Source of the DNA: Shewanella salipaludis
GTDB taxonomy: Bacteria > Pseudomonadota > Gammaproteobacteria > Enterobacterales > Shewanellaceae
Assembly: GCF_012911865.1 (NCBI RefSeq)
Contig: NZ_JAAXYH010000019.1
Location: forward strand, 1-55,674
DNA length: 55,674 nucleotides
Reading direction: 5' to 3'
The notes under the pieces were generated by a model. It did no database searches, was not told the DNA's origin, and was given only the letters and a program-made list of their open reading frames with translations. The translations under genes were made by a program, and so were the position numbers. Below are positions 1-7,950 of this stretch, piece by piece. Positions within the stretch are counted from its first letter, which is position 1. Each line of letters starts with the position of its first letter.

Positions 1-1008
1 TACGATAGTCGTCCAGGCGCCGTTATTCACGCTTTCCTGCAGTGTGTAACTGGTCGCAGTACTGGACGCGGCCCAACTGATGGCTATGCTGCCATTGGTC
101 ACAGTCGTTGTCGGCACGCTGATGCTGGCAGGCACCGATGGAGGCAGCAGCACTGTCACTGCGCTTGAGGCCTTCCAGCCACTGCATCCGGCTGAATTAC
201 AGGCCCGCACTTGGTACTTGTAGCTGCCATTGCTCCGTCCTGTACGAGTGAAGCTGGTCGCAGTCGGTGAGCTGATGGTCGTCCAAGCGCCGCCATTTAC
301 ACTTTCCTGCAGGGTATAGCTGCTTGCCATAGCGACTTCAGGCCAACTGAGGGAAATAATACCATCGGTTACAAATGACTTTTGAACATTTAACTGTGCA
401 GGTGAGAGCAGCACGTACGAATAATCAGAATAAATAAAATCCCCATAATAGCCGCTCAATTTACTTCTCAGTCGATACCTATATTTCCCAGACGCCAATC
501 CAGACTGTGAAATAGAGGTTAAAGACCCAGTATAAGTAACTTCCCACGGACCGTCATTTATACTTCTCTGCAATTCAAAACCAGATACACCCGCGACGCC
601 GCCCCAATTAACCACCAATCCACCGGAATAACTAAAACCACTCGAATTAAGATAGGAAGATGATCGAATAATGTAGTATTTATTGCCTACATCGGTATAT
701 GTACCTGAGCAGTAGACTACGGATTCGCCTTTTTTGCTATCATATTTCTCTGAGCATGGTGCCGATAAATATTCATAGATACCAGAAGACTTATTAGAAC
801 GATACCAAACCCCAATAATTGTGCTACTGGGAGTGCTCCATGAGCCGTTGTTTACGCGTTCACGGTATTTTGCCCCATCATCTGGAGTAGATGATCCACC
901 AACAGCATAGTTACCGTCAGTATCTACAACGACAACAGCGTTAGCATAGCCAATAGTAAAGAGATAATAGAAACAGAGACTAACTACCAGATGGTTTAAA
1001 ATTCGCAT
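1..1008 (-). CDS. Secreted fibronectin type III repeat protein, N-terminal part (runs off left edge)
   Basis: The reading frame is open from an ATG at 1008 to the left edge (336 codons, no stop), so only the N-terminus is present. It starts with a signal peptide (MRILNHLVVSLCFYYLF..., likely cleaved after YANA near residue 24). After roughly 100 residues without a recognised domain come at least three fibronectin-III-like modules with recurring strands (SYTLQESVNNGAWTTI occurs almost identically twice, and YKYQVRACNSAGCSGW is a typical FN3 F-G strand). Shewanella genomes carry large exported RHS/YD-repeat proteins that begin with such FN3 modules, so this may be the head of one; that is inference, since no YD repeat lies in the window. 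The junk upstream contains IS5 remnants. The gene may be intact to the left, but this cannot be seen. Confidence 0.75.
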   Translation of the reverse strand, partial: MRILNHLVVSLCFYYLFTIGYANAVVVVDTDGNYAVGGSSTPDDGAKYRERVNNGSWSTPSSTIIGVWYRSNKSSGIYEYLSAPCSEKYDSKKGESVVYCSGTYTDVGNKYYIIRSSSYLNSSGFSYSGGLVVNWGGVAGVSGFELQRSINDGPWEVTYTGSLTSISQSGLASGKYRYRLRSKLSGYYGDFIYSDYSYVLLSPAQLNVQKSFVTDGIISLSWPEVAMASSYTLQESVNGGAWTTISSPTATSFTRTGRSNGSYKYQVRACNSAGCSGWKASSAVTVLLPPSVPASISVPTTTVTNGSIAISWAASSTATSYTLQESVNNGAWTTIV

Positions 1009-1040
1009 ATTTCATAACCTGAAGACAAAAAACGAGAAAA

Positions 1041-1065
1041 ATCCAACAAAATCCAACAAAATCCA
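1041..1065. repeat. 10-bp tandem repeat upstream of the FN3 gene
   Basis: The unit ATCCAACAAA occurs twice in tandem and is followed by a partial third copy (ATCCA). It lies about 35 bp upstream of the FN3 protein start, in the 5' flank of that minus-strand gene. Confidence 0.85.
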
Positions 1066-1067
1066 GT

Positions 1068-1512
1068 CTTACTGATCAAACCATTCACAATCAAGCCAGT
1101 TCCCATCAAGGTATCCCGATACAAATGAAACGCCTGGCTCTATGACTTTGTTCATACTTCCCCCCCGCCAATCCCTCACCGACTTGGCCGTAATAGTCCT
1201 GCAGGCTCAGTTTCGGGCTGATGAGCTGCTTGTAGCGGTACATGGCGGTTTCTGACGGCGAGCCTTGGTGATAGTCATTGTCTTGCTTCCATTGTTTGAG
1301 GACATCACCTTGTTGAGTGCCTTGACTGCCTCGTTTCTTGGGTGACCTTCTTCCCAGTAACCTGCATTTTTCCTGGGTGGAATCGTGGGTTTGCTGCCTT
1401 TGCGTTTCAGCAGCTTATAGCAGCCTTTGGTGTCGTAAGCGCCATCTGTAGGCACTTGCACTTTCTGCATAGAGTATTGCGCTTCAGTGGGTGCAATAAG
1501 ATAACAATGCAC
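1068..1512 (-). pseudogene. Decayed IS5-family transposase C-terminal fragment
   Basis: Translated on the minus strand, the region gives the characteristic IS5/IS1106-type block DGAYDTKGCYKLLKRKGSKP, then a shift near 1325 into another frame reading KQWKQDNDYHQ and SETAMYRYKQLISPKLSL. A second shift at a run of seven G residues near 1160 leads into MNKVIEPG, matching the usual MNKVIxLG end of these transposases. The N-terminal catalytic half is absent and no inverted repeats could be assigned. It is a dead insertion-sequence remnant between the FN3 gene and the RHS toxin locus, and it marks this patch as a site of past insertion. Confidence 0.75.
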
Positions 1513-2230
1513 AGGTGCAAGACATCAGTTCACCCTTTGGCAATGCGCATCAGCATGAAATCCGACTGCAGATTCTGCCACCTGGAGTAAACGAGTTGCC
1601 GGCATTGGTTGGTCAGGCTGAAGCTCAGCCTGACAATATCAAAGCCTGAGTAGAAAAAGAGCAAAAAATACACAGAACTAGAAGCAGGTAGGTCATCCGT
1701 GAGCGCGCGGGCATATAGCTTTTACATCCTTGATAGCTGATTTCGCCACGGAAACTACAGGAAAAGTAACAACTTGTCAACGTAAAACACTCCACCCCAT
1801 AACACAGGCAACGCAATTTTAGAAAGAACTTCGAAGACCAATGCGTCAGTACCTTTAGATATTGATAGACACAGGGCCAATCTCCGGAAGTTCAAAGGTC
1901 AGGTGACCGTCTTTAGTGACCCAGTAGCATGGCACGGATGAAACTGGCTAAGCCCAGAAAATCGAAAGGGGTATAGCCCTTGTGCTTATGCCCCTCTCGG
2001 TGTGCGTTTTTGTCTGCCTTCGATACAATACTGCCTTGCTTCGGCGTCTGGGTGGCGGCGCTGCCCCAAACTGCCCGCCCTGCTGGCAAACGCTGATCAC
2101 TTCTACCGGCAAGCGCTGCCCAGGCTGCTGGTCGAATTGCCCAATTTCAGGCAAGAAAAAGCCCCAAGAAAATGGGGCTGAGAAACCAAAAGATGTAAGC
2201 CTGTCTTATCTCTTCGCGTATGAGGGGCGA
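1513..2230. other. Unassigned, probably decayed accessory sequence
   Basis: About 0.7 kb without a gene I can support. Several short frames are open on both strands (up to about 87 codons), but none has a convincing ribosome binding site together with a recognisable family. Minus-strand stretches such as YTPFDFLGLASFIRAMLLGH near 1900-1970 and SRWQNLQSDFMLMRIAKG near 1530-1600 look like fragments of once-coding sequence, possibly mobile-element proteins, but I could not place them. Confidence 0.4.
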
Positions 2231-2701
2231 CTATTTTTCAATTAAATATATATTACTTGGCTTATTTCTAGGATTTAAAAGCAATCCATCAAAATAATCA
2301 TCTTTATAGTAACAGTTCCAATGATGTAGTCCGTGATAAGCGCTCAAAAATTTTCTTATAATTGCAGACCCTTCAATTTCAACACCTATGTAGCGTTTTT
2401 TCTTTATTCCATCAAAATCAAAGAAATCATTTGGGTTTAACGGGGTAGAATGTCCGACAATCATCCATTGTCCGTTTTTCAATAAGTCTGGTGTCACAAA
2501 CTGTATTGAAATAAGATTACCAATGGTTTCATAACTATATTCATTTGTACTATTCAGCTTTACATCATAAAACCCACACAAAACACTATTCAACGCTTCC
2601 GGCGTAATTTCCACTACCACGCCGACACTATAACAATCGCCATTTTCAAGAGGTATAACAAATACATCGCCAATATTGATGTCTATTTTTTTCTTAGTCA
2701 T
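2231..2701 (-). CDS. Imm26-like immunity protein
   Basis: A 156-residue soluble protein. The start at 2701 (MTKKKIDINIGDVFVIPL) is preferred to an ATG at 2719 because GAGG sits nine bases before it, whereas the longer start has no binding site. The opening GDVFVIPLENGDCYSVGVV, rich in beta strands, and the overall length resemble the Imm26 immunity family, found next to polymorphic toxins; this is recognition from memory and not a search. It starts 22 bp after the stop of the RHS C-terminal toxin fragment on the same strand, the standard toxin-then-immunity order, so its expected role is to neutralise that toxin in the cytoplasm. It is markedly AT-rich compared with the chromosome to the right, suggesting recent acquisition. 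Confidence 0.6.
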   Translation of the reverse strand: MTKKKIDINIGDVFVIPLENGDCYSVGVVVEITPEALNSVLCGFYDVKLNSTNEYSYETIGNLISIQFVTPDLLKNGQWMIVGHSTPLNPNDFFDFDGIKKKRYIGVEIEGSAIIRKFLSAYHGLHHWNCYYKDDYFDGLLLNPRNKPSNIYLIEK

Positions 2702-2723
2702 TACAGCTAACCTCGTCATCTAT

Positions 2724-3842
2724 CTATTTGTTTTTATCTAGCTTCTTTAATTCCAAGCTATCTAATCTTCCAGAAACCCTGACTGTGCCAGTAACCTTTG
2801 TAGAACCAAAACGACTCTCTTTTTGCCCACTTGCTCTTTTGGGTTCTGCAAGACCTAATTTACCTCTACGAGCAGGTCCAACTGGATCTTTTTTATTTTG
2901 CACTGCATCGGAGTCTTTAGCCCTCATTCCAGCAGTCTTTTCCTGTATTTTGTTATGTTCTGCAACATCCAATTTTTCACCAGGCTCTGCATAGTCAACA
3001 ATTTTATATTTATGTTCGACTCCTAGTGACTTATCGTGCTCTTTTTTACGCTCTTCAAATCGCTGAGGTGACTTACATTGTCCGATATAACATTCACCTG
3101 TATTTGGATTAGTTCTCTCATAAATAATTCCAGTATCCTTACTATCGCTTGCACCAATATCAGCAACTTGGCCTGTTTTAGTCTTAATACTACTATCGGC
3201 ACCACTGCTTGGCAAAGCAGGCAGCTTTGCCTTACCGACAAGGATAGCCCCAGCAAGTAAAGAACCTGTTTCTTTGTACGCCCATTTCAGATCACTGCCT
3301 AAATTTACACCGGCAGCGAACTCCCCTGTGCAATAGCTACATGAATCAGCATTATTAAGCAGCTCGACCTGTGCAGTAGTTAAGTTTGCGTTATATCCAA
3401 ATGACGCCCCTGCAATATAGTCAGCCGCATACCCCGTCGGATCCGTGCCCGCCAGCGGGTTGTTCATGATGTACGAATAGGGGTTGATGCTCTGCGTACT
3501 GGTCGGACTCTGGATCAGCGGATCGACACTGAGGAAGCGCCCCAGGTTGTAATCGTACACCCGGCCGTTCATATGGATCAGCAGTTGTTCGTTCAAGTGC
3601 TCATGGTCGGTGAAACCGCGGCGGTTTTTGTTGGTGTCGAGCAAATCACCCAGCGCGCCCGCTTTACTGCTGGTCGCAATGCGGCCGAAGAGGTCGAAGT
3701 AATGCTGGCTGGCAATATTGCCGTTTTGATCCGCCAGGGTCGTGGCGCTGCCGAGCCTGTCCCTCAGGGTAAACTGCAGCAGGTGACTGCGCTGCGGCGT
3801 GTAGCTGAGCACAGCAATATAGTTCCCCTCTCCATCAGACAA
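2724..3842 (-). CDS. Truncated RHS core with C-terminal GIY-YIG nuclease-like toxin domain
   Basis: A 372-residue open frame that begins mid-way through an RHS protein. Residues 1-137 are the RHS-associated core (RDRLGSATTLADQNG, GRVYDYNLGRFLSVDPLIQ, NPYSYIMNNPLAGTDPTG); DPTG marks the usual hyper-conserved boundary before the variable toxin tip. Residues about 238-300 form a GIY-YIG-type nuclease signature: GIIY at 238, CYIG at 251, Arg261, and Glu295 in AEHNKIQEK. The tail is basic. Full RHS toxins are well over 1000 residues, so the delivery part is missing. The first possible start is a TTG at 3842, three codons after an in-frame TGA, so this is either an orphan (displaced) tip or a pseudogene. 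The tip is AT-rich, while the RHS core is GC-rich. An Imm26-like gene follows. Confidence 0.7.
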   Translation of the reverse strand: MSDGEGNYIAVLSYTPQRSHLLQFTLRDRLGSATTLADQNGNIASQHYFDLFGRIATSSKAGALGDLLDTNKNRRGFTDHEHLNEQLLIHMNGRVYDYNLGRFLSVDPLIQSPTSTQSINPYSYIMNNPLAGTDPTGYAADYIAGASFGYNANLTTAQVELLNNADSCSYCTGEFAAGVNLGSDLKWAYKETGSLLAGAILVGKAKLPALPSSGADSSIKTKTGQVADIGASDSKDTGIIYERTNPNTGECYIGQCKSPQRFEERKKEHDKSLGVEHKYKIVDYAEPGEKLDVAEHNKIQEKTAGMRAKDSDAVQNKKDPVGPARRGKLGLAEPKRASGQKESRFGSTKVTGTVRVSGRLDSLELKKLDKNK

Positions 3843-3905
3843 GAAGGCACGTCAACTACCGCCAGTGCCGACATTATAAGTGGTCATGGTCGCAGCGGCC
3901 TTAAC
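3843..3905 (-). pseudogene. RHS core remnant upstream of an in-frame stop
   Basis: Continuing the RHS reading frame upstream of 3842 gives AAATMTTYNVGTGGS, then TGA, then RAFLSDGEGNY. TYNVGTGG followed by DGEGNY reads like uninterrupted RHS sequence broken by a nonsense codon. RHS similarity stops about 60 bp further, shortly before the rsuA promoter region, so the left end of the RHS gene was lost at this junction. Confidence 0.55.
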
Positions 3906-3997
3906 GGCCCAGCCTCAGCGACAGTTGCCGCTCAAGCTTGCTTAATGTGGACGACGGGGGATAATGGTCTGCCCTTGGTTGCCGATCATTGTCTTTT

Positions 3998-4747
3998 ATG
4001 CGTCTGGATAGATTCATCTGCAAGAGTACCGAGCTCGAACGCCCACAGGCCCTGGCCGCCATCCATGCAGGTGACGTGCGGGTTAACGGCGCGGTAATAG
4101 TGGCTGCAGCGACCCAAGTGCATGAAAACAATCACATCACCCTGGGGGGACGCGTGCTCACACTTCGCCCCTCGCGCTATCTCATGCTGCATAAACCCGC
4201 CGGCACCCTGAGCTCGAACCTGGACGGCCGCTATCCTTCGCTATTCCGCTGCCTGGACATAGAGCGCGCCGCCGATCTGCATCTTGTCGGTCGCCTGGAC
4301 GCAGATACCACGGGCTTGGTGTTGCTCACGGACGACGGCCGTTGGTCGTTCGACATCATCTCCCCCAAGAGCCGCTGCGAAAAGTTATACCGCGTCGGCC
4401 TTCGCGACCCCATAAGTGCCGCGGAGCGCCCGGAACTTGTCGCCCGATTTGCCCACGGCTTGGCATTGCAAGGCGAAGCCTCCCTGACCAGGGCCGCCAA
4501 CTTGAGCCTGGTTCACCCGACCGAAGCCTTGCTGACCATCACGGAAGGCAAGTTCCATCAGGTCAAACGCATGTTCGCCGCCGTGGGTAACAAGGTCACG
4601 ACCCTGCACAGGCAAAGGATAGGCAGCCTCGACTTAGATCTCATGCCCGGCGAATGGCGCCATTTGAGCCAGGCCGAAGTCGCCTCCTTCCGCCCTGCTG
4701 CCACAGCCGTCGACGTCACCGCAGGCGCAGAAACGCCAATTAGCTAA
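3998..4747 (+). CDS. rsuA: 16S rRNA pseudouridine(516) synthase
   Basis: A 249-residue RsuA-family enzyme that converts U516 of 16S rRNA to pseudouridine during small-subunit assembly in the cytoplasm. The N-terminal S4 RNA-binding domain covers residues 1-60 (MRLDRFICKSTELERPQA, GDVRVNG). The synthase domain contains the catalytic-aspartate motif GRLDADTTGLVLLTDDG and the late motif EGKFHQVKRMFAAVGNKV, both typical of the RsuA/RluB group. I chose the ATG at 3998 over an in-frame TTG at 3989, because MRLDRF is the usual family start. It is slightly longer than E. coli RsuA (231) because of a poorly conserved C-terminal tail. It is the first ordinary chromosomal gene to the right of the RHS patch. 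Confidence 0.92.
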   Translation: MRLDRFICKSTELERPQALAAIHAGDVRVNGAVIVAAATQVHENNHITLGGRVLTLRPSRYLMLHKPAGTLSSNLDGRYPSLFRCLDIERAADLHLVGRLDADTTGLVLLTDDGRWSFDIISPKSRCEKLYRVGLRDPISAAERPELVARFAHGLALQGEASLTRAANLSLVHPTEALLTITEGKFHQVKRMFAAVGNKVTTLHRQRIGSLDLDLMPGEWRHLSQAEVASFRPAATAVDVTAGAETPIS

Positions 4748-4906
4748 GTCAATCATTAGGTTGCGGCAGGTTAACACTTAAGTTACATTGCATCTTTCGA
4801 AGCGATAACCTCAGGGTAAAGGACCTATCGGCTCTTTCAGCCGGCAGCGGCCGGCTCATGCCGCTATGTCCAAGAGCCCGTTATCCCCATCAGCAAAGGA
4901 CGCGTA

Positions 4907-5794
4907 ATGTTAAAAACAGGTTCGAACTCGGCCAACCCCTTTAGCCTCGGCAAATTAGTCCCAATCGTCATACTCTTGGCGCTGTTCACTGCCTTGTTCG
5001 GCAGTTGGTACACGGTCGACCAGGGTGAGCGCGGCGTGCTGCTGCGCAACGGCAAGATCATAGGCACGGCCGAACCCGGATTAGGCTTCAAGGCCCCCCT
5101 AATAGATACAGTGGTGAAGATCTCTACCCAGACCCATACCACCAGCTATCAACAGTTACAGGCCTACAGCCGGGATCAACAACCCGCCACCCTGCGCGCC
5201 TCGGTCACCTTCAGTGTGCCGCCGGACAGGGTCGAAGAAGTGTACGCCAACTTCAAGAGCATAGACGCCATGATAGCGCGCCTGCTGGATCGCCAGGTGC
5301 CCACCCAGATAGAAAACGTGTTCGGTAAATACACCGCCATCTCTGTGGTGCAGGAAAGGATCAAGTTCGGCATAGACGTCACCGCCGCCATCACCAATGC
5401 GATCAAGGGCCCGATCGAAATCAACTCGGTGCAGATAGAGAACATAGATTTCAGCAACGCCTACGAGAAGTCCGTCGAAGACAGGATGCGCGCCGAGGTG
5501 GAAGTGCAGACCCAGCTGCAGAACCTGGAAAAAGAGCGGGTCAGTGCCCAGATAGCCGTCACCCAGGCACAGGCCCAGGCCGACTCACAACTGGCTCGCG
5601 CCAAGGCGGAAGCCGAGAGCATACGCATCAAGGGGATTGCCGAGGCCTCGGCCATCAAGAGCCGCGCCGAAGCCCTGGCACAGAACCAGAACCTGGTGGA
5701 GCTGACCAAGGCAGAGAAATGGGATGGCAAGTTGCCAACCACCATGTTACCCACCGGCACCTTGCCCTTCATCGACGCCAAGACAAGCAAATAA
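4907..5794 (+). CDS. SPFH/prohibitin-family membrane protein
   Basis: A 295-residue prohibitin-like protein. One N-terminal membrane anchor (about residues 16-34, VPIVILLALFTALFGSWYTV) is followed by an SPFH/PHB domain (VDQGERGVLLRNGKIIGTAEPGL to about residue 200) and an alanine- and glutamate-rich coiled coil (about 195-265) of the type that drives oligomerisation. The family forms ring or cage assemblies at membranes, often around proteases such as FtsH; whether this member does so is inference. It is monocistronic: 160 bp of non-coding sequence precedes it, with a weak AAAGGA-type binding site before the ATG, and a strong bidirectional terminator follows. HflC is a more distant alternative, but the hflKC operon context is absent. 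Confidence 0.85.
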   Translation: MLKTGSNSANPFSLGKLVPIVILLALFTALFGSWYTVDQGERGVLLRNGKIIGTAEPGLGFKAPLIDTVVKISTQTHTTSYQQLQAYSRDQQPATLRASVTFSVPPDRVEEVYANFKSIDAMIARLLDRQVPTQIENVFGKYTAISVVQERIKFGIDVTAAITNAIKGPIEINSVQIENIDFSNAYEKSVEDRMRAEVEVQTQLQNLEKERVSAQIAVTQAQAQADSQLARAKAEAESIRIKGIAEASAIKSRAEALAQNQNLVELTKAEKWDGKLPTTMLPTGTLPFIDAKTSK

Positions 5795-5818
5795 GACGCC
5801 CGCAGCCTGCATGCGCAT

Positions 5819-5857
5819 AAAAAAATCCCCGGCACTCTGCAGTGTCGGGGATTTTTT
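5819..5857. terminator. Bidirectional terminator between the SPFH gene and the efflux permease gene
   Basis: A 13-bp stem (AATCCCCGGCACT with AGTGTCGGGGATT, one wobble) with a CTGC loop, flanked by A-runs on the left and T-runs on the right, so it can stop the rightward SPFH transcript and the leftward permease transcript. Confidence 0.9.
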
Positions 5858-5872
5858 ATGTCGGGCCGGAGG

Positions 5873-7165
5873 CTAGGAGCAGCAATCGCTGCGACGCCAC
5901 CAACTTCTGGGCAACTTCTCCAGCAACACCTTGCCCATCAGCACGGCCAGGACTATGCCGGAAATCGCCACCAATCCCTGAGGCAACATGGCATGTTCGG
6001 CGTCTATCTGCGGCATCACCACAAAACCGAAAGTGTCGACCAGGTAATTGACCAGCATACCTGCGACCAGGGCCACGCCCAGGACCCCACCCAGGTAGCC
6101 ATAGAGGGCACGCTTGCCGAGTTCACGAGTCACCACCCCAAGGGTGGCTATGTTGGTCGCAGGTCCCGCCATCATGAACACCAGCACGGCACCGGGTGAC
6201 ACCCCGGCGAGCAGCAGGCCGGCGGCTATCGGCGTCGAAGCCGTGGCGCAGATGTACATGGGCACGGACACCAGCACCATCACCAGCATGGCCAGTATGC
6301 CGTCGCCCCACTTGGCGAGAAAATCCCCCGGCACATAGGTCTGCACCAGCGCGGCGAAGAACAGCCCCACCAGCAGCCAGAGCGCCGTGTCCCGCACCAT
6401 GTCGGTGGCGCCATACTTGAGTCCGGAGAGGAGGCGGCTGAGCAGGGACTCGGCGCCTGGGGTTGTCGCCATCTCTTGCGTCCCGGCGCAGCAACTGGTG
6501 CCGGCCGCTGCGTTCACGACCAGGGGTTCCCTGGGCTTAGCCGAGCAGCATCCCCCCTGGGGTTTCACGGCTTCGGCTTCGTGCCTTTCGACCCCAGGCG
6601 TTGGCTGGCCACTGCCGCAAGGGCTCTCGGCTGGAAGCGTCACGGCTTCGACGGCCTGGGTCCCACAACAAGTTTTTTGCACCGGCTCGGGCCGGCTGTC
6701 GGCCTTGCTTGCACAGCAACTGGCGGCAGGCTGTGCTGCAGCCGCCGGCTCGACAACTGCTGGCGCTTCATCCTCGTCGCGGCCCACCAGCAGCCCCGCC
6801 ACTATGGCGCTGCTGACCGCCGCTATCGGCCGCACTATCGCCATGAAAGGACCGAGCAGCACGTAAGAAACCGTGATGGAATCTACGCCTGTCTCAGGGG
6901 TCGACACCAGGAAGGAAGTGGTGGCCGCCTTGGAGGCACCGGCACGGCGCAGGCCAATGGCCGCTGGGATCACCCCGCAGGAACATAAGGGCAAAGGCGC
7001 CCCCAGCAGCGCCGCCTTGACGACCGTCTTGACCCCATGGCCACCGAGCTGCTTCTGCATCCAGGCCATGGGCACGAACACCTTCAGCATGCCTGCCAAG
7101 AGCAATCCCAGCAGCAGCCAGGGAGCCGATTCCAAAAACAGATGAATGAAATTACTGACTAGCAT
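5873..7165 (-). CDS. SO_0444-family Cu/Zn efflux permease
   Basis: A 430-residue inner-membrane permease of the DUF318/ArsP-like family, matching what is called the SO_0444 family of Cu/Zn efflux transporters. Two membrane bundles (residues about 1-125 and 255-425) each carry a conserved small-residue motif: APLPLCSCGVIPAAIGLRRAG in the first, and SVPMYICATASTPIAAGLLL with MAGPATNIATLG in the second. The cytoplasmic-looking linker (about 130-250) is low-complexity and contains four separate Cys-Cys pairs (CCAS, CCGT, CCSA, CCAG); the protein ends DCCS. These are plausible metal-binding sites. Its ATG overlaps the last 7 bp of zntR (ATGCTAG), implying translational coupling and metal-responsive expression from the zntR promoter. 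Confidence 0.85.
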   Translation of the reverse strand: MLVSNFIHLFLESAPWLLLGLLLAGMLKVFVPMAWMQKQLGGHGVKTVVKAALLGAPLPLCSCGVIPAAIGLRRAGASKAATTSFLVSTPETGVDSITVSYVLLGPFMAIVRPIAAVSSAIVAGLLVGRDEDEAPAVVEPAAAAQPAASCCASKADSRPEPVQKTCCGTQAVEAVTLPAESPCGSGQPTPGVERHEAEAVKPQGGCCSAKPREPLVVNAAAGTSCCAGTQEMATTPGAESLLSRLLSGLKYGATDMVRDTALWLLVGLFFAALVQTYVPGDFLAKWGDGILAMLVMVLVSVPMYICATASTPIAAGLLLAGVSPGAVLVFMMAGPATNIATLGVVTRELGKRALYGYLGGVLGVALVAGMLVNYLVDTFGFVVMPQIDAEHAMLPQGLVAISGIVLAVLMGKVLLEKLPRSWWRRSDCCS

Positions 7166-7659
7166 GATTGTCTCCCTAATTTAGCCTGTGCTTTGTTGTT
7201 CGCATGCACCTGGATTTGAGGCTCACAGGCCGTGCCGGCTTCGCGTCTGACGGCCTGACTGCTGGATTCCAGCGCCTCGAGGATGGAGCAATGCTCGGCG
7301 CTTTCCGGGCCGCCACAACAGGCCTCGGACAGGCTCTGCAGTGAATCGCGAAAATGCTCCAGCTCGGCGAGTTTGAGCTGCACCTGTACCAGCTTGGTAT
7401 CCACCATGCCCTTGACGTCGGCGCAGGCCCAGTTGGCCTTATCCAGCTCTATGGACAGCAGTTCGGCAATTTCGTTGAGGCTGAAGCCCACCGCCTTGGC
7501 CCGCAGAATAAACCTCAGCCTGGCCGCATCCATGTTGGAATACAGGCGATAGCCGGCATCGCTGCGCACCGAAGGCGCCAGCAGGCCATGTTTCTCATAG
7601 AACCTCAGGGTGTCGGCCTTCACCTGGCACTGTTTGGCCAGCTCTCCAATACGGTACAT
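7159..7659 (-). CDS. zntR: MerR-family metal-responsive regulator, ZntR type
   Basis: A 166-residue MerR-family activator. The N-terminal winged helix (MYRIGELAKQCQVKADTLRFYEKHGLL) is followed by the dimerisation helix and the metal loop. Numbering matches E. coli ZntR through the loop: Cys79 (NWACAD), Cys114-Cys115 (EACCGG) and Cys124 (EHCSILEAL) are present. E. coli His119, a ligand of the second zinc, is glutamate here, and a histidine appears at 123. The C-terminal tail after residue 130 is longer than in E. coli (141 residues in total there). AGAGGA precedes the start. It controls its own operon with the efflux permease and probably senses Zn(II) or a related divalent/soft metal; the altered loop makes the exact metal uncertain. 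Confidence 0.85.
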   Translation of the reverse strand: MYRIGELAKQCQVKADTLRFYEKHGLLAPSVRSDAGYRLYSNMDAARLRFILRAKAVGFSLNEIAELLSIELDKANWACADVKGMVDTKLVQVQLKLAELEHFRDSLQSLSEACCGGPESAEHCSILEALESSSQAVRREAGTACEPQIQVHANNKAQAKLGRQSC

Positions 7660-7699
7660 TCAATCCTCTCTGCACATCCACAGTTGCGAATAGACCCAG

Positions 7700-7731
7700 A
7701 GTATAAACCTTAGAGTCAACTCCAGGGTCAA
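7700..7731 (-). promoter_or_regulatory. ZntR-type promoter/operator with 20-bp spacer
   Basis: On the minus strand, TTGACC (7731-7726) and TATACT (7705-7700) are separated by 20 bp, the over-long spacing that MerR-family activators correct by DNA distortion. The spacer CTGGAGTTGACTCTAAGGTT is an imperfect dyad and closely matches the E. coli zntA promoter operator as I recall it. It lies about 40 bp upstream of zntR, so the regulator and the permease are autoregulated as one metal-induced unit. Confidence 0.88.
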
Positions 7732-7887
7732 GAATTTATTTTCATCCCCATGATCCGCTGCCGGGGGTCCGGCTTGTTCTGATAGCAATATTGTGAAATC
7801 GAGTAGAAAAACCACCCCCAAAAGCCAGTTTTACGCTAGAATACGCGCGCCGAGGCGAAGGGATAAAAAAGTAATAACTAGGACCAA

Positions 7888-7950
7888 GGGACTTTTGGAA
7901 AGCTGTGCAGCATTCACATCCGGATGGCTGTTCTGTTTTCCGAAAGATCC
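7888..7950 (+). promoter_or_regulatory. Long hairpin in the purH leader
   Basis: Bases 7888-7901 (GGGACTTTTGGAAA) pair with 7937-7950 (TTTCCGAAAGATCC). This gives 13 pairs, two of them G-U, with one A-A mismatch. A shorter inner helix is possible between CAGC at 7908 and GCTG at 7927. The structure ends 32 bases before the purH ATG, and there is no T-run, so it is not a simple terminator. A possible promoter lies upstream near 7834-7850 (TTTTAC, TAGAAT). I recognise no Rfam family. It could modulate purH translation or mRNA stability. Confidence 0.45.

Noticed and set aside
1625..1816. 63-codon minus-strand frame with a hydrophobic C-terminal half
   Set aside because: Lies in decayed sequence with no binding site; the hydrophobic stretch alone is not evidence of a gene.
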